The translations under genes and the position numbers were made by a program. A stretch of DNA of 64,000 nt from Neonectria sp. B-13 (Eukaryota; Ascomycota; Sordariomycetes; Hypocreales; Nectriaceae), in NCBI GenBank assembly GCA_002682825.1, contig NOKP01000068.1, forward strand, positions 23,905-87,904, read 5' to 3'. The notes beneath the pieces were generated by a model. That model saw only the letters and a program-made list of their open reading frames with translations. It searched no databases and was not told where the DNA came from. Below, piece by piece: positions 35,616-47,189 of this stretch; positions within the stretch are counted from its first letter, which is position 1; each line of letters begins with the position of its first letter.

Positions 35616-36618
35616 AGCCATAGAGAGTATATAGAGCAACCAAGGATAGCAAGAGACCATCTTATCCTACTATTAGACAAAAGAGCAAAGGCCTTAAAGT
35701 TAGAAAATACTAAGCATTGCATACACAGTCACACTTACAGTCATGAAGGTCAGAGCTACAGTCCAGGGTTATTGCAGTCAGGGTCATCAAGGTACATCAA
35801 AGTCACCCGCAGGGCCAGCCGCACAAAGCTCCAAGTTATCAACACCAACAGCGAGCCAGCGCAATAGCTTTATAGGGTATTATTGCGCTCTCACCAGTAT
35901 CACAAACCAGAGAGATTTCCAACGTATTTGGTCGAGTGGTTGTAGGGTTGCCAGTCCATGCTACTTAACTAAACAGATTCGTCAACTAGCCTCTGACGTT
36001 AAGTTAGTCTTCTCAAATGGTTAGAATAGCTTACACTACCCCACAGTACAGTTATTCATCCTTGCACTAGAAGAAACTGCCCCACAGTAAGCATTAAGGG
36101 AAAAAGTCCATCTAGGATTTCTTACCCCTTACCGGAGAATCATAAGACAGGATGTCTAGGTCCCTTGGGATCTAGTCCGCTGTTCAATGATAGTAAGGAC
36201 CAGTAAGTTTTGCCGGTCTATCCAGCCGATCCCTTGTTCAGGCGTAGTAGCTGCTTTTCGCGGTAGGGTATCAGTTGTGATGCTCTCGCGCTACGGTCAC
36301 TGCAGCAAGGCATGCGATTTCGTAAAGTCGTTGACAGCATTGCCCAGTAGGGATGATCGCAGCAGCAGGAATCAGCCCTAACATCAATAGCACCACATTA
36401 AAGAGAGACCTAGGGTTCGAATCCAGTCCTAGGGACCTTTTTTCCTTTATTTTCTAGGTGGTCTCATAGCCCCTAGTCCTTAGGGCCATTTTTGCGTCTC
36501 TTGGTAGCACTTATCTCTAGTCTTCTCACATCAATTGACCGATTGTCATCAGCTAGCTATTATTAGTCAGCTAGTTGCACAAGCGCATATGTCAGCAGGC
36601 ATGGATGGAGGATGAGGG
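35616..36618. other. H1 3' non-coding region
   Basis: About 1 kb between the RepHel end and the terminal palindromes. It contains a GGTTCGAATC word followed by a T-rich tract (about 36415-36450). A similar arrangement exists in H3 (about 56968-57000). No gene is supported here. Confidence 0.5.
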
Positions 36619-36682
36619 CACACGTGAAACTCACGTGAATATCACATGCGATTCACGTGAAAGTCATATGATATTCACGTGC
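36619..36682. repeat. CACGTG palindrome cluster near the H1 right end
   Basis: Several CACGTG and TCACGTGA palindromes within 64 bp, including TCACGTGAATATCACATG. The word TCACGTGAATATCA recurs near the right ends of H2 and H3. Confidence 0.75.
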
Positions 36683-36743
36683 TCACCACCAAAATTTTGG
36701 GCCAATAGGACGACATGGCTTTGGGTGTACGCCTGATAGACCT

Positions 36744-36804
36744 TTCGTTCCTCAAGGCATAGACCTTTCGTTCCTCAAGGCATAGACCTTTCGTTCCTCA
36801 AGGC
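36744..36804. repeat. Three tandem copies of the Helitron right-end motif at the H1/H2 junction
   Basis: TTCGTTCCTCAAGGC occurs at 36744-36758, 36767-36781 and 36790-36804, exactly 23 bp apart, each preceded by TAGACC. The third copy directly abuts the H2 left end (ACAGGGG). Confidence 0.92.
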
Positions 36805-36814
36805 ACAGGGGAGA

Positions 36815-36876
36815 TGCAGAGGTCGCGCGCGCAGGCTATCGCGCTCACTCTGCAAAGGAAAGCCTTGAGGAACGAA
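36815..36876 (+). promoter_or_regulatory. H2 left-end hairpin and inverted terminal motif
   Basis: TGCAGAG (36815-36821) pairs perfectly with CTCTGCA (36848-36854). H3 has TGCAAAG with CTTTGCA at the same place, a compensatory change that keeps the stem. An inner GCGCG/CGCGC stem and the GCCTTGAGGAACGAA motif follow. Confidence 0.85.
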
Positions 36877-36986
36877 TTTAAGAACTTGAATTGAATTAAG
36901 TCACAGGTGTTAAGACCATAGACTGTAAGCTAAGGTGTTGAGACCTTCTAAAGGAAAAAAAACAGTCAATAAGAGAGCAACTACAA

Positions 36987-38407
36987 CTATGATTTCTTTG
37001 CCAAGTGCCTAATTCGCAGTGATCGCGAAGCCTCAGCAGTAGTAGAAGATCCCGAAGACTCATGTTGGCTGGCATTCGCGCCAGTGAGGTCAACCTGCTG
37101 GAGCTCGTCTAGATCATCTGAAGAAGTCCCTGTGCCAGATCCCGATCCTAATGCAGATTCATCTATGGATAATGCAATCAGTTGAGTAGATATGTCTATT
37201 ATAGTAGGTCAGTTACCTTCTGATGAGGAGACTCTTATTCTTTGTAAGTTTATAGCAGTAGAGTCACCAGTGGGCCGTGATTTCTTCGAGGGTGTCTCTG
37301 GCTGCGATGCTAGGGGTGGGGTTTGTGGTGCTTTGCGTTTTGTTGGAGTTGTGAAGTTGGCTCTCGCATTGAATATAGTCCTTCTCTCCGAACTAGGAGT
37401 AGCATGCGATGGCGTTGTCTGGGGTGTAAGGGTGCCAGGTGCTGCAGGTTGGAAGGTCCAGCTGTCGGGGACGACGATGAAGACGTAATCCTTTTCCAGT
37501 CGTGGGGGCTTAAGCATTACATCATGGTTTAGGAGGCCGGCGACTTTGCCTGTACAGATGAGCGAGGTGCCAGGGTGGAAGTGGCTATCCCGCTTCTCGA
37601 CCATCTTCTTACAGAGTGTGTCCCAGGGCCGAGCGAGGATGGGAAAGATAACAAAGACTTGGAAGGGATGGTATCCTCCGTAGGGAGATTTCTGGGGTTT
37701 GCCTGGCATCAAGTAGGTAGAGAGGTTGACGAACCCACAGCATTTCTGTTGGGCCTCCGTGAGGCCGGGGAGCAGGTCTGTCTTCAGAAGAACAGTGCCA
37801 CTGTCAGCAATGGGGCCGATGAAGCTGACGACTGGCTGGATCAGGGGGAATCGGTCAAAGGAAGCGAAGTTGCGGGTGGAGATGCTATGGTACTCGTTAG
37901 CTAGGACAACAGGGAGGAAGAGACAGGAGAGGCCTCCCAAACTCACGGTTGGTAACCGAAATCGCGGACGATAAGGGTAGGGATTGTGTAGTCAACCATG
38001 TCCCCGATCTCCGACTCTAGCCCGTCTAGCTGTTCAACCTCCCACGTTAGGGCATATGGATGAGCCCGGCCATGCATGAAGAACCAGGATTCTGCCCACT
38101 CTGACGGAATGACCTGCATGTTGTAGATGGACATGTTCAGGCTGAAGAAGATACTGGGCATGTCCTCCTGGTGCAGACGTAGGGGCGTGTATTCCTGCGA
38201 AGTCAACCAGGCAGGGGCAGGAAGGACGATTTGGGCAATAGCCTCTGCGTTTAGGCCCTTGACATGGTGCTGGTCTGGGGTAGTAAACCTCTCCGGCGTG
38301 CCTGGCTGGATCAAGAAGAACATGGTCATATCGCTGCCAATGTTCCTCTGAGACTCAAGGGGTCTTTGAGACCTCTCGTCTTCGTTGGTGTCAGTAGGCG
38401 GCGCCAT
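36987..38407 (-). CDS. Helitron companion protein, H2 copy (434 aa, three exons)
   Basis: Exons 38407-37947, 37884-37217 and 37162-36987, with introns of 62 bp (GTGAGT to CCATAG, branch CTAAC) and 54 bp (GTAACT to CCATAG). The total of 1,305 nt keeps one frame. The start is placed at MAPPTD to match H1 and H3. The motifs are those of the family: GLNAEAIAQ, LPAPAW, GYQP at the first exon junction, KCCGFVNL, HPFQVF, CTGKVAGLL, DYVFIVVPDSWTF. The tail has SPKK-type basic patches and the motif SSDDLDELQQVDLTG. The C-terminal RHLAKK replaces RHQARK. The second intron has no counterpart in H1 or H3. Function unknown; a DNA-binding helper of the Helitron is an inference. Confidence 0.8.
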
Positions 38408-39141
38408 ATTCGAAGTGAGGCTAGGGGTCATAGTGCGATGAGGTGGCGGTCCGGTAGTAGCGATGCTGCGAGGAAGCGGGCTGGGGGCAGCAATAGTGTG
38501 AGGTGGTAGGTCCGTAGCGGTAACGCTATGGGAGATGTCAGTGAGAAGCGAAGAGAAAGGGAGGCATTAGGTAGTGGTATAGGGTGGGCCAACTCTACGT
38601 TGCAGGAGATTGTATAAAGCCAGCTGTAGGAGGGAGGACTCGAGGTGGGCGCTAGAAGCTTGCAGACTATAAGAGATAGTAAAGGTGAAAGGTTAGATAA
38701 AACGATAGCAGTCTACTAGATATATTAGAGGGAAAGAGAGGAGCTAAGGCAGGAGTCAGCAAGCAGGCCAGATCAGGAGGGAAGGCGCATTACGTGACAA
38801 GAAGCATAAGCACAGGGAGTTGCGGCAGTCACGCGGAGGCAGTTAGTACGCCTTATGTACACTGAGCTGGCGTAAGTATTGGTACATTACTTCAGCGCAG
38901 GGTATGATTGGACATTGCTATAGGCGAGGTTATTACATACTGCTGTAACGCTCAGACAATGTACTACACTAGGCAATGATCTCCATCAGCTGTACAAAGA
39001 ACTATTTCAGCTTGGTCGTTAGTTTAGAAGGTCTAAGGGAAGGTAGCTCATTAATATAATATGATTGGATGGAGTTGTATCTCCGGTGGGAAGTGGTTGC
39101 AGTAAGAAAAAGCAAGTATATTCTACTAAGGTTTAGCTATA
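38408..39141. promoter_or_regulatory. H2 divergent intergenic region, left part
   Basis: Non-coding gap between the companion gene start and the MITE. Together with 39969-40091 it equals the divergent promoter region of H1 and H3 in size (about 860 bp without the MITE). Confidence 0.55.
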
Positions 39142-39968
39142 ACGTAGTTCATCACTAACTCGGCCACATCACTAACTCGGCCACTTCTTATCACACCTCA
39201 AAGCTTGTTTTTTAAAAAGGCATATAAAATCCAATTTTAATTAAAATTAAAAAATCCTTTTTGTTTTATAAAACGATAAAGAATCTAAATTTAAAATTAA
39301 AATTCTAGAAATTTAACTAGTCTCTAATATGGCTAAANNNNNNNNNNNNNNNNNNNNNNNNNNNNNNNNNNNNNNNNNNNNNNNNNNNNNNNNNNNNNNN
39401 NNNNNNNNNNNNNNNNNNNNNNNNNNNNNNNNNNNNNNNNNNNNNNNNNNNNNNNNNNNNNNNNNNNNNNNNNNNNNNNNNNNNNNNNNNNNNNNNNNNN
39501 NNNNNNNNNNNNNNNNNNNNNNNNNNNNNNNNNNNNNNNNNNNNNNNNNNNNNNNNNNNNNNNNNNNNNNNNNNNNNNNNNNNNNNNNNNNNNNNNNNNN
39601 NNNNNNNNNNNNNNNNNNNNNNNNNNAAAATCCAATTTTAATTAAAATTAAAAAATCCTTTTTGTTTTATAAAACGATAAAGAATCTAAATTTAAAATTA
39701 AAATTCTAGAAATTTAACTAGTCTCTAATATGGCTAAATTGAAAAAGGTGCTTATCTAAGCCCCACTTTTCCTATGTGGAAAGAACTATAAGTCTAGAAT
39801 TTCTAGAAAATTAAATACAATATATCCTAATAGTAAAAAATACTATATTAAAACTTTTAAAGTTTTAGCTAAAGTTTGAATTTTATATGTCTTTTTGAAA
39901 AACAGGCTTTAAGGTGTGATAAGAAGTGGCCGAGTTAGTGATGTGGCCGAGTTAGTGATGAACTACGT
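39142..39968. mobile_element. Foldback MITE in the H2 promoter gap, containing an assembly gap
   Basis: Mirror-image ends ACGTAGTTCATCAC lie between TA duplications (39140-39141 and 39969-39970). Each end has two exact 17-bp units, ATCACTAACTCGGCCAC. The inner arms contain ACACCT and aaatcc words related to the other foldback MITEs. An unknown-base run fills 39338-39626. The 112 bp before and after the run are identical, so the true element is probably about 426 bp. Confidence 0.88.
39338..39626. other. Assembly gap (289 N), probably spurious
   Basis: The bases 39226-39337 and 39627-39738 are identical over 112 bp. This is what unmerged overlapping contig ends look like. Confidence 0.85.
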
Positions 39969-40091
39969 TAGAAGTAGTTCTAGGAGGGTTATAAGTAGAG
40001 GAAAATTCAAAGGAGAGAGAGGTAAATCCAAAGGGAGTGTAATCTAGGAATATATTGTAATTCTCTACTATAGTCATTATTGATTTTCATT

Positions 40092-43000
40092 ATGGACCAG
40101 CTATCTAAAGATAGGAAGAAGAAGGTGCCTCCTCTGCTAGCAAGCCTTATTCAGCCTGGGCGGAATGTATTAGAGGGATTAGGATTACGTACGTTCGAAG
40201 AGACTGTCCTCTCTGCTAAAGCAGCCAGCAGTGACTCCAGGAAGCAGCATCATACTGCATCTCAGCAAGTCAGCTGCAGCAGGTTCAGCATATCACAACC
40301 CTCATCACAGGCAGCTGATCTTCAAGATGAAGAGAGCCAGCTCCTTCCAAAACCCCACATCCCACAGCTAGCATCGAGTGTCAAGTCTAGCATCACTCAG
40401 TCATCGCTGAAGGATCGTGGTAGCGCATCGTCCAGGGTCCAAAGCGCTTCCTCGTCAATGGACCAGCGCACATCAACATCAGAGGCAAGCTTACAACCGT
40501 ACCAGCCCCAGCATACACATATCGACAATCCTCCTCCCATCACGCCTTTCCGCGGGTCTTTTACGAGTCTCAACCAGCTGTTCTCCCGGACAAATGCACG
40601 TCTCCAATCCATGCGGCCCCCGCTCATCGCACACCAGCAGGCTGTTCCTTCTGCTACAGGAGGGTCATCCGATGAGTCGCATGCCGAGTCAAGCATTGTG
40701 GTCGCCGAAGAGGATGAGCAGCTTCCTTCACTACGACAAATCCTGCCCGCAAAGCGTGCGGCTGTGGATCTTCCGGAAGTTCCGCCCTTCAGCGGATCGA
40801 AGCGGGCTCGGCCTCGGATTTTCAAGGACCCCAGCGTCGACGACCTCGCCCAAGACCTCTCAGGTATGCTTTCGCGAATGGACGATGACTTCGCAGAGAA
40901 GGAACGGCTTTCTTACGGCATGGGCTGGTGCAAGCCGATCTCCCGTCAGATGCAGGTTGCTACTGTCCAGGACTTTTACCTGGCCTTTCACGACACCTCT
41001 ACATTACCCATACATACCTGTGGGATCTGCTATCGCAAGTTCTCTCAGAAGGAGCTACGGGCTATCAGTTGGACCTCCTGGGTGACCAGCAGCGTGCCGA
41101 AGCCACCGATGTCGCCGTTCTCTTGTGTTGACTGTTTCTCGTCGGCGAGCCTTATTGCCAGCTGTAATAAGTGCCTAATACAGCTGGGAAAAGGCAGCCT
41201 GGTCCCTGCAGCGCAGCTCCATTACTACCTTGGGTGCGAGCATATGTTCCCTGATGAGCTCAAGCGGCTCACGCTGATCGAGGAGAAGCTTATCGCCTTA
41301 CACTCTTGCTACGGCTGGATTGCTCGGTATAATCTTCCAGAGGGCGGTGGTAGAGAGAGCCTACGCTACCCGAGGCACATTAAAGGGCATATCACGGTTT
41401 TCCCGAATAACGTGCAGGATGTGGTGACTCGGGTCCTCCCGCACCCGCTGATCAAGGTCCTCGAGGAGGTCCACATCTCCTGGCATGGCCGCGAGCGGCC
41501 GGCGCCGAAGGATCTATCAAAGCTCCTGTCAGTGCGTCGACGGGAAGTAGAAAGGGCACTCGTGTGGCTAAAGAAGCACAATCCGCACTATGAGGACATT
41601 GAAATTGACGCAGCCGAGATGGAGCGATGGGGCCAGCCAGCGCATGGAGTGCCCAGCGAGGTCTATGGCCGTATGTTACATGAGGAGCCTTCGGCCTGGG
41701 ACAAGGTGCAGACAGCACAGCTCGTGCCTCCTAGCGAGCGAGGCTTAGAGAACGGGATGCCTGTTGCTATCGAGGAATTCATCACTGGCCTTCGTCAAGG
41801 GCGCCGTAAAGATGCTAGCGATGGCGTGGAGCTGGCGTTGGATGGCGGCAGGGCGCATGCAGATTTGGACGAGATGGTCCTCGATGACACTGTGGTGCAG
41901 GAAGGGCCTGATATGATCAACGAGGTGACGTCTTCAGGCATGTTCCCCCTCGATGCCTTACCAGAGACAAGCGACGCCAGCAAGCTGCAGTTCCTCTACG
42001 ACGCCGCGGGTAACAGAGCGATCCCAAGCGCCCAGCAGCCATCGCCAAGGCAGGAATCCTCCAGCGCTGGGGCAGCTGATGTCCAGCAGGACCCCGCCAC
42101 CGAGCCCTACATTCGCATTAGCCACGGCGAGCAATTTGCCGATTCCTTCGACCCGTGGTTCTTTGCTAAGGCGTTTCCAACCCTGCTTCCTTACGGTGTG
42201 GGGGGCCCGAAAATGGCGGAAGAAGGGATATCGGAGGTGAGACGGCGAGGTCGGCAGAGCACCGATGTCCAGTATGGGGCCCGCTCTGAATCTGCCGGTG
42301 CCTTCGAGGCAGTGAGGCATCTCGTGTCATCGCGGAATCTGAGCCTTCGGGTATGGGCAGATGCTGTGTTGCAAAGGCACGGCGGGCGCTTCGCAGGCCA
42401 TCACGTGTTCTCATTCCTAATTTTCAACATGGAGGTGCGGTCACGTAACCGCGGCGTCAGTATGCTGAGCGTGAGAAGGCAGACGTTTCCCAGGGTTGAG
42501 TGCCTCCTTCAGTCGCTAACGGTAGAGAGGCTCGAGGCTGCTAAGGTCGAGCTGGACGAGGGAGGGAAGACCCAGGACGAAGGGGTGCAGGAGCTCCTAA
42601 GCTCCTTATCGATGTACGGTTTCCGGCAGCCGCTCTCCAAGGAGGCGCGGCTGAGCCTGCGGCGGAAGATGAAGTCGCTGATTGTGCGCTATGGAATCCC
42701 TGCGATCTGGTTCACGCTGAACCCGAATGATATTACCAACCCAGTCAAGCTACGCCTCTCGGCGTACCGAAGCCGTGATCCAGCGACCGCCGAGATGTTC
42801 CTCCAGAGCCTCGATGCTGCGTACAAGCGAACGAGGTTATCCATCTCTGACCCTTTAAGCTCCGCCATCTTCTTCCACCGCGAAGTATCCATGTTCTTCG
42901 AGCATTATGTGAAGGTGGGCGAGGAATCAGTCTTTGGCCGGGTCAGCCAGTATTTTGGGGCGGTCGAGACGAACCAGCGGGGCGCTCTGCATATCCACGG

Positions 43001-46000
43001 CCTGCTATGGCTGCACGGGAACCTCAACCTTGGCTCTATCATCGGGTCGGTAGGGAGCGATGTCGGAGAGGGTGAGGCGGCGTATCATGACTGTATCGTG
43101 CAGTACATCGATAGCATCTTCAGCGAGGTATGGGCATTCGATCTAATTCAGTGTCGAGGGCTAATCTGTCTTGTCTGGGAAGGACCTAGATGAGGAGGCA
43201 TACCGAGCAGTCTCAGCCGAGCGGTCCGTCACAGCGGATATCTCCAGATTGGTCCGTAATGCTGAGCAACTTTCAGCCGCGTTCGACGAAGAGGCCAATT
43301 TCTGCAGTGGATCAACGCAGATCCATACGCATACGCCGACTTGTGTGAAATACTCCCTTGGTAGCGAGAAGGCTGGTAATAGAAAGCGAGACCGTTGCCG
43401 ATTTAAGGCTCCGTGGAAGCTGGTGGAGAAGACATCCCTTACGGCCGAGGGCGTCTTGCAAATACGGCGATCACACCCTCTAGTAAATCGCTGGAATAAG
43501 TGTATCGCTGTCGGGCTGCGGCATAACCACGATATCTCCTTCATCATGACGCAGTCTAAGAGTCTAGCCCTCCTTTACTACCTTACGAATTACACAACCA
43601 AGGTGGAAGACCCGATCTGGAAGCGAGTGGTCGCGGCAATAGAGTTCCTGCCAGCCCTTCAAAGCAGCGATCGAGACAGGGGAGATGGGGGAGGCACGGT
43701 ACCAGTCGACGCGAATAAGCAGAATAAGACGAGGCAGTTCTTAATGAAGGTCGCTAACCGGGTCTTCACAGAACGTCCCATATCGCAAGTCGAGGTCATT
43801 GCCTATTTATTAGGGCACCCGATGGAGTTCTCGCATAACCGCAGCTGGACATTCCTGAATACGAATCGGCTCTTCTGGTATGTCCTACAGCGGTGGCCCA
43901 GCCTGCAGGAGGGCGGCAGCGGCGGCAGCGGCAAGCCGGCCGACGCTGCTGACGCTGCTGCGGACGCGGTGATCGTGGAAGAGGGCGGAAGGAAGATCAC
44001 GCCTCTTGATGCGTATCCCCATCGCGGGGACGTCCTACGCGGTCTCTGCCTATATGACTATCTAACGGTTATCCACGTTAAGCGGAAGGGCAGGAGGCAG
44101 GGCATCGCGGACAGGGAGATACCGCTCGAGAAGGCCTGGCCGCACTCGAGCGCGTGGGTGCAGGTCCTCCGGCGGCCAGGCGAGCACGCTGCTGTCTGCC
44201 TTGATGGCTATCTCAGCATGGATTTCAGTGCGGAGGACGACGGGCGGCATCATCAGAGGTACGTGCCCCCCATCATTTCGCCGGCTTCGGGCATGCGTCG
44301 TGGCTAACAGGCACGGCTGCTGGCTGGTGCGCTCTATATAGGGCCGCCGTGCAGCATCTCGGTCTCTTCGTTCCGTGGGAGCTGTTCCTAGCGGGGCCGT
44401 CAGCAGATATCAACGCAGTCTGGGCAGCGTGGAAGCGGAAGGTGCCCCGTAGGATCGCCTCGATAGCAGATAACGTACAGCTCCTCCGGCGCTCTGCAGA
44501 AGACGCGAAGCGAGATGCGAAGCAGTGGGCTGCTATCTCGGGCGATGAAGAGCCTAGCTTCGAAGCTGCGGGCTTCGACGACGGCGCTGGCGGTGCTGCG
44601 GACGCGTTCCGGTCGGACGACGCGAGCACCGTGGCGAGGCTGATCGATGTCCTCCGGAATGCCGCTGGGGCCAGACAAGTCACAGAGGGGTCGGTCGAGC
44701 TCACAGGGATGATAGGGCAGCTGGCCATGCTCCTAGAGGGACCCGAGGAGGCGATGGACGCGGCGTCGCCGTCGGAGCCCTTGCCTTCTGCCGTTGGCGA
44801 GGTCCCGGGCCAAGACCAGGTGAGGTCGGTCAAGTCCCAGCAGGCGAGCGCGTCGAAGGAGGCCGAGCAGCGGATCCAAGGCATCCAAGGCCTCGGCGCC
44901 ACGGACTCGACGACCAGCGAGGTCGCCCGCAGGTCCGCCTTGCAGAGCGTCCTCGCCGGCTTCGGCGACGACGAGGGCGGCGCTGCCGTCACCGCGGGGG
45001 ACCTCGCGGCCGCCGAGCTGGGCGCGGCCGCCCCGGAGGCCCCCGAAGCCAGCGTGCAGGTGGGGCCTTCCACGTCCTTCTTCCTGCTGGGCAAGCAGCT
45101 CGCTGCACGCTTCACGCTGAATCGGCGCCAGTCCATCGCATTGCTACTGATCTGCCAGCACCTCGATGCGGAAGATCGCCACCGGCAAGAGGAAGCAAGG
45201 GGACCGAGGTCGGCCCACCCCCAGCTGCTCGCATTCCTCGGAGGCGAGGGCGGGACGGGGAAGTCGCGGGTCATCGAGGCCATCGCCGAGCTGTTCGCCG
45301 TGAGGGGTGCCTCGCACCAGCTGCTCATCACAGCGACGTCCGGAACGGCTGCGGCGCGTATCAACGGCATCACCATCCACTCTGCCTGCAACTTCACCAT
45401 GGATTTGCTAAGGGGCCCAGCAGGCGGCAGAGATGCCGGTAACGCATCGCAGGCTGCACGGGACCGTTTCGTGAGCGGGCCGTCGAGGACGAGCTGGAAG
45501 GAGAAGCGGATGTTGGTGGTCGACGAAGTCAGCATGCTCGGGGCTCGCACGCTCCACGTCGTGAACCAGCAGCTCGGCCGGCTTCGCGGCTCGACGGAGG
45601 ATTTCGGAGGCATCTCGGTCGTGCTCTTCAGCGGCGACTTCCACCAGTTCCGCCCAGTGCAGGAGCGGCCGATCCTGCTGGCGAGCGACGAGTTCCCGTG
45701 GAGCCTAGACACCGCGTTCAAGGTCCAGCAGCGGCGCGAGCATGATGTGGCCCATGGGCTGTGGCAGAAGTTCACCACCGTCGTCATGCTCGAGGAGCAG
45801 GTCCGCGCGGCAGGCGACCCTGAGCTGCAGCAGCTGCTCTGCCGCATCCGCGCCGGCAGCCAGGATCAGACCGACGTCGACCTCCTGAATCGCCACTGCT
45901 TCCAGAGGGGCCAGAGGATCCCGTGGGACACAGGCCTCACAGTGGTGACGCCGCTGAACCGGAATCGCTGGAACCTCAACATGGAGGCGGCCCTGGCCTT

Positions 46001-46796
46001 CGCCAGGCAGCGGCAGCAGCCGCTGCACGTCTTCCTCTCCGAGCACAGGTGGAAGGATGGGCAGCCGACGGAGGAGGAGGCGGTGATGATGATGAGCCAG
46101 GGCGACGATAGCAGCATCCCGGTGCCGGCCGTCTTCATGTACGTGCCGGGGATGCCTATCGTGGTGAACAAGAACACCCACCAGGGCCTCAAGCTCGTCA
46201 ACGGGGCCAGCTACGCCGCCGTCGGCATGATCCCGGACAAGGCGTTCCCGGGCCGCGAGGTCTCGCGCGAGGCCTCGGACCAGGCATCGGGCCAAGTCGT
46301 GCACCTTCACTTCGGCCCTCCCGCCGCCATCGTGCTATCCGCAGAGTCAACGAGGGCCTTCCGCTTCGTGGGCATGCCGCCCGGGACCATCCTACTCACG
46401 CCCGTCAGCACCGTGATCCCCCGGGGGAGGCGGCCGTGGCAGGTCCACGAGGTCTCGCGGAGGGGCCTGCCTTGCGTGGCCGCCTTCGCCTGCACCGATT
46501 ACAAAGTCCAAGGCCGCACGCTGGACCGCGTCGCCCTCGAGCTCCGGGGCACTCGCTCCACGGTCGTCGAGGGGGCCAGCGTGCCGAGCCAGTGCGACCC
46601 TTACAGCCTGTACGTGCAGCTATCGCGGGCCCGGTCGCTGGGCAACATCATGCTGCTGTCGGAGGCGCGGGATAGGGATATCGTGGGCAATACGATCCCG
46701 GAGAACATGGCCGAGGCCGAGGCCAGGCTGGAGCGGCTAAGCGACGAGACCGTTGGGCGGGCCGAGGAGGAATGGTTTAGGGAGGTTGCTATATGA
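40092..46796 (+). CDS. Helitron RepHel (rolling-circle replication initiator and helicase), H2, 2,188 aa
   Basis: Exons 40092-43127, 43183-44258 and 44342-46796, with introns of 55 and 83 bp (GTATGG and GTACGT donors). The total of 6,567 nt stays in frame. Domains in order: serine-rich N-terminus; cysteine-rich zinc-finger-like block (CGICYRKF, CVDC, CNKC; about 310-375); a fungal-Helitron domain (about 410-510, RYPRHIKGHITVFPNN); the Helitron N-terminal domain; the HUH nuclease motif with H967 and H969 (LHIHG); catalytic tyrosines Y1145 and Y1149 (YLTNYTTK); and a PIF1-type helicase with GGEGGTGKS (1671-1679), Walker B D1765-E1766, GDFHQFRPV and a final YVQLSRARS motif. It would nick, unwind and strand-transfer the Helitron in the nucleus. 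All visible catalytic residues are present. Confidence 0.93.
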
Positions 46797-47105
46797 ATTT
46801 GATGTAATAATGATAAGAACCCCTTATAATAAAGACGTTCTCAAAAAGAGTGAATCCCTTCCCGTTTTTTTTTCTTCATATATCAGCATTAGCACACACA
46901 GACTTATCGCAGCTAGAAGGGGGGCCAAAGTAGACCCTCGTGAGGTTCACGTGAATATCATGTGCAAAAACGTCCATTTTAGGTAATTTTGCGGGCGAAT
47001 GAGATGCGCGGAACACACGTGAATCTCACGTGAGATTCACATGACCGTCACCAAAAACCAGAGCCAATCAGGGAGCCGGGTTCGAGTGCACGGCTGATAG
47101 ACCTT
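46797..47105. repeat. H2 3' region with CACGTG palindromes
   Basis: About 300 bp, shorter than in H1 and H3. TTCACGTGAATATCATGTG lies at 46947-46965, and further CACGTGA palindromes at 47013-47043. The Helitron end follows at 47106-47119. Confidence 0.7.
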
Positions 47106-47130
47106 TTCGTTCCTCAAGGAACAGGGGAAA

Positions 47131-47189
47131 TGCAAAGGGCGCGCTCGCAGGCTTGCGCTTTCTTTGCAAAGATGGCCTTGAGGAACGAA
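47131..47189 (+). promoter_or_regulatory. H3 left-end hairpin and inverted terminal motif
   Basis: TGCAAAG (47131-47137) pairs with CTTTGCA (47162-47168) around an inner GCGC/GCGC stem. Then comes CCTTGAGGAACGAA, the reverse complement of the right-end tip. Confidence 0.85.

Larger units (their letters stand above)
26691..36758 (+). mobile_element. Helitron H1 (about 10.07 kb), decayed RepHel
   Basis: The left end begins near ACAGGAG, with hairpin 26699-26738 and the inverted motif GCCTTGAGGAACGAA at 26744-26758. The right end has CACGTG palindromes (36619-36682) and the terminal TTCGTTCCTCAAGGC at 36744-36758. It carries the divergent companion gene and a RepHel pseudogene. The exact left boundary is judged from the sequence shared with H2 and H3, so it is uncertain by a few bases. 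Confidence 0.82.
36805..47119 (+). mobile_element. Helitron H2 (about 10.3 kb), RepHel open
   Basis: The left end ACAGGGG is followed by hairpin 36815-36854 and GCCTTGAGGAACGAA at 36862-36876. The right end is TTCGTTCCTCAAGG at 47106-47119. It carries a companion gene, a MITE insertion in the divergent promoter gap, and an intact RepHel. Its coding DNA is distinctly richer in G+C, especially in the helicase exon, than that of H1 or H3. Confidence 0.87.

Noticed and set aside
36410..36450. tRNA-like GGTTCGAATC box followed by a T-run
   Set aside because: The T-stem does not pair properly and no acceptor stem or A box lies at a suitable distance. H3 has a similar word plus T-run, which is curious, but no tRNA is supported.
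39329..39709. Open frames across the gap
   Set aside because: They consist of unknown bases.
44273..46310. Long minus-strand frames of up to 524 codons antisense to RepHel H2
   Set aside because: Shadow frames of the very G+C-rich helicase exon; low-complexity serine/alanine or leucine/histidine content, no motifs.
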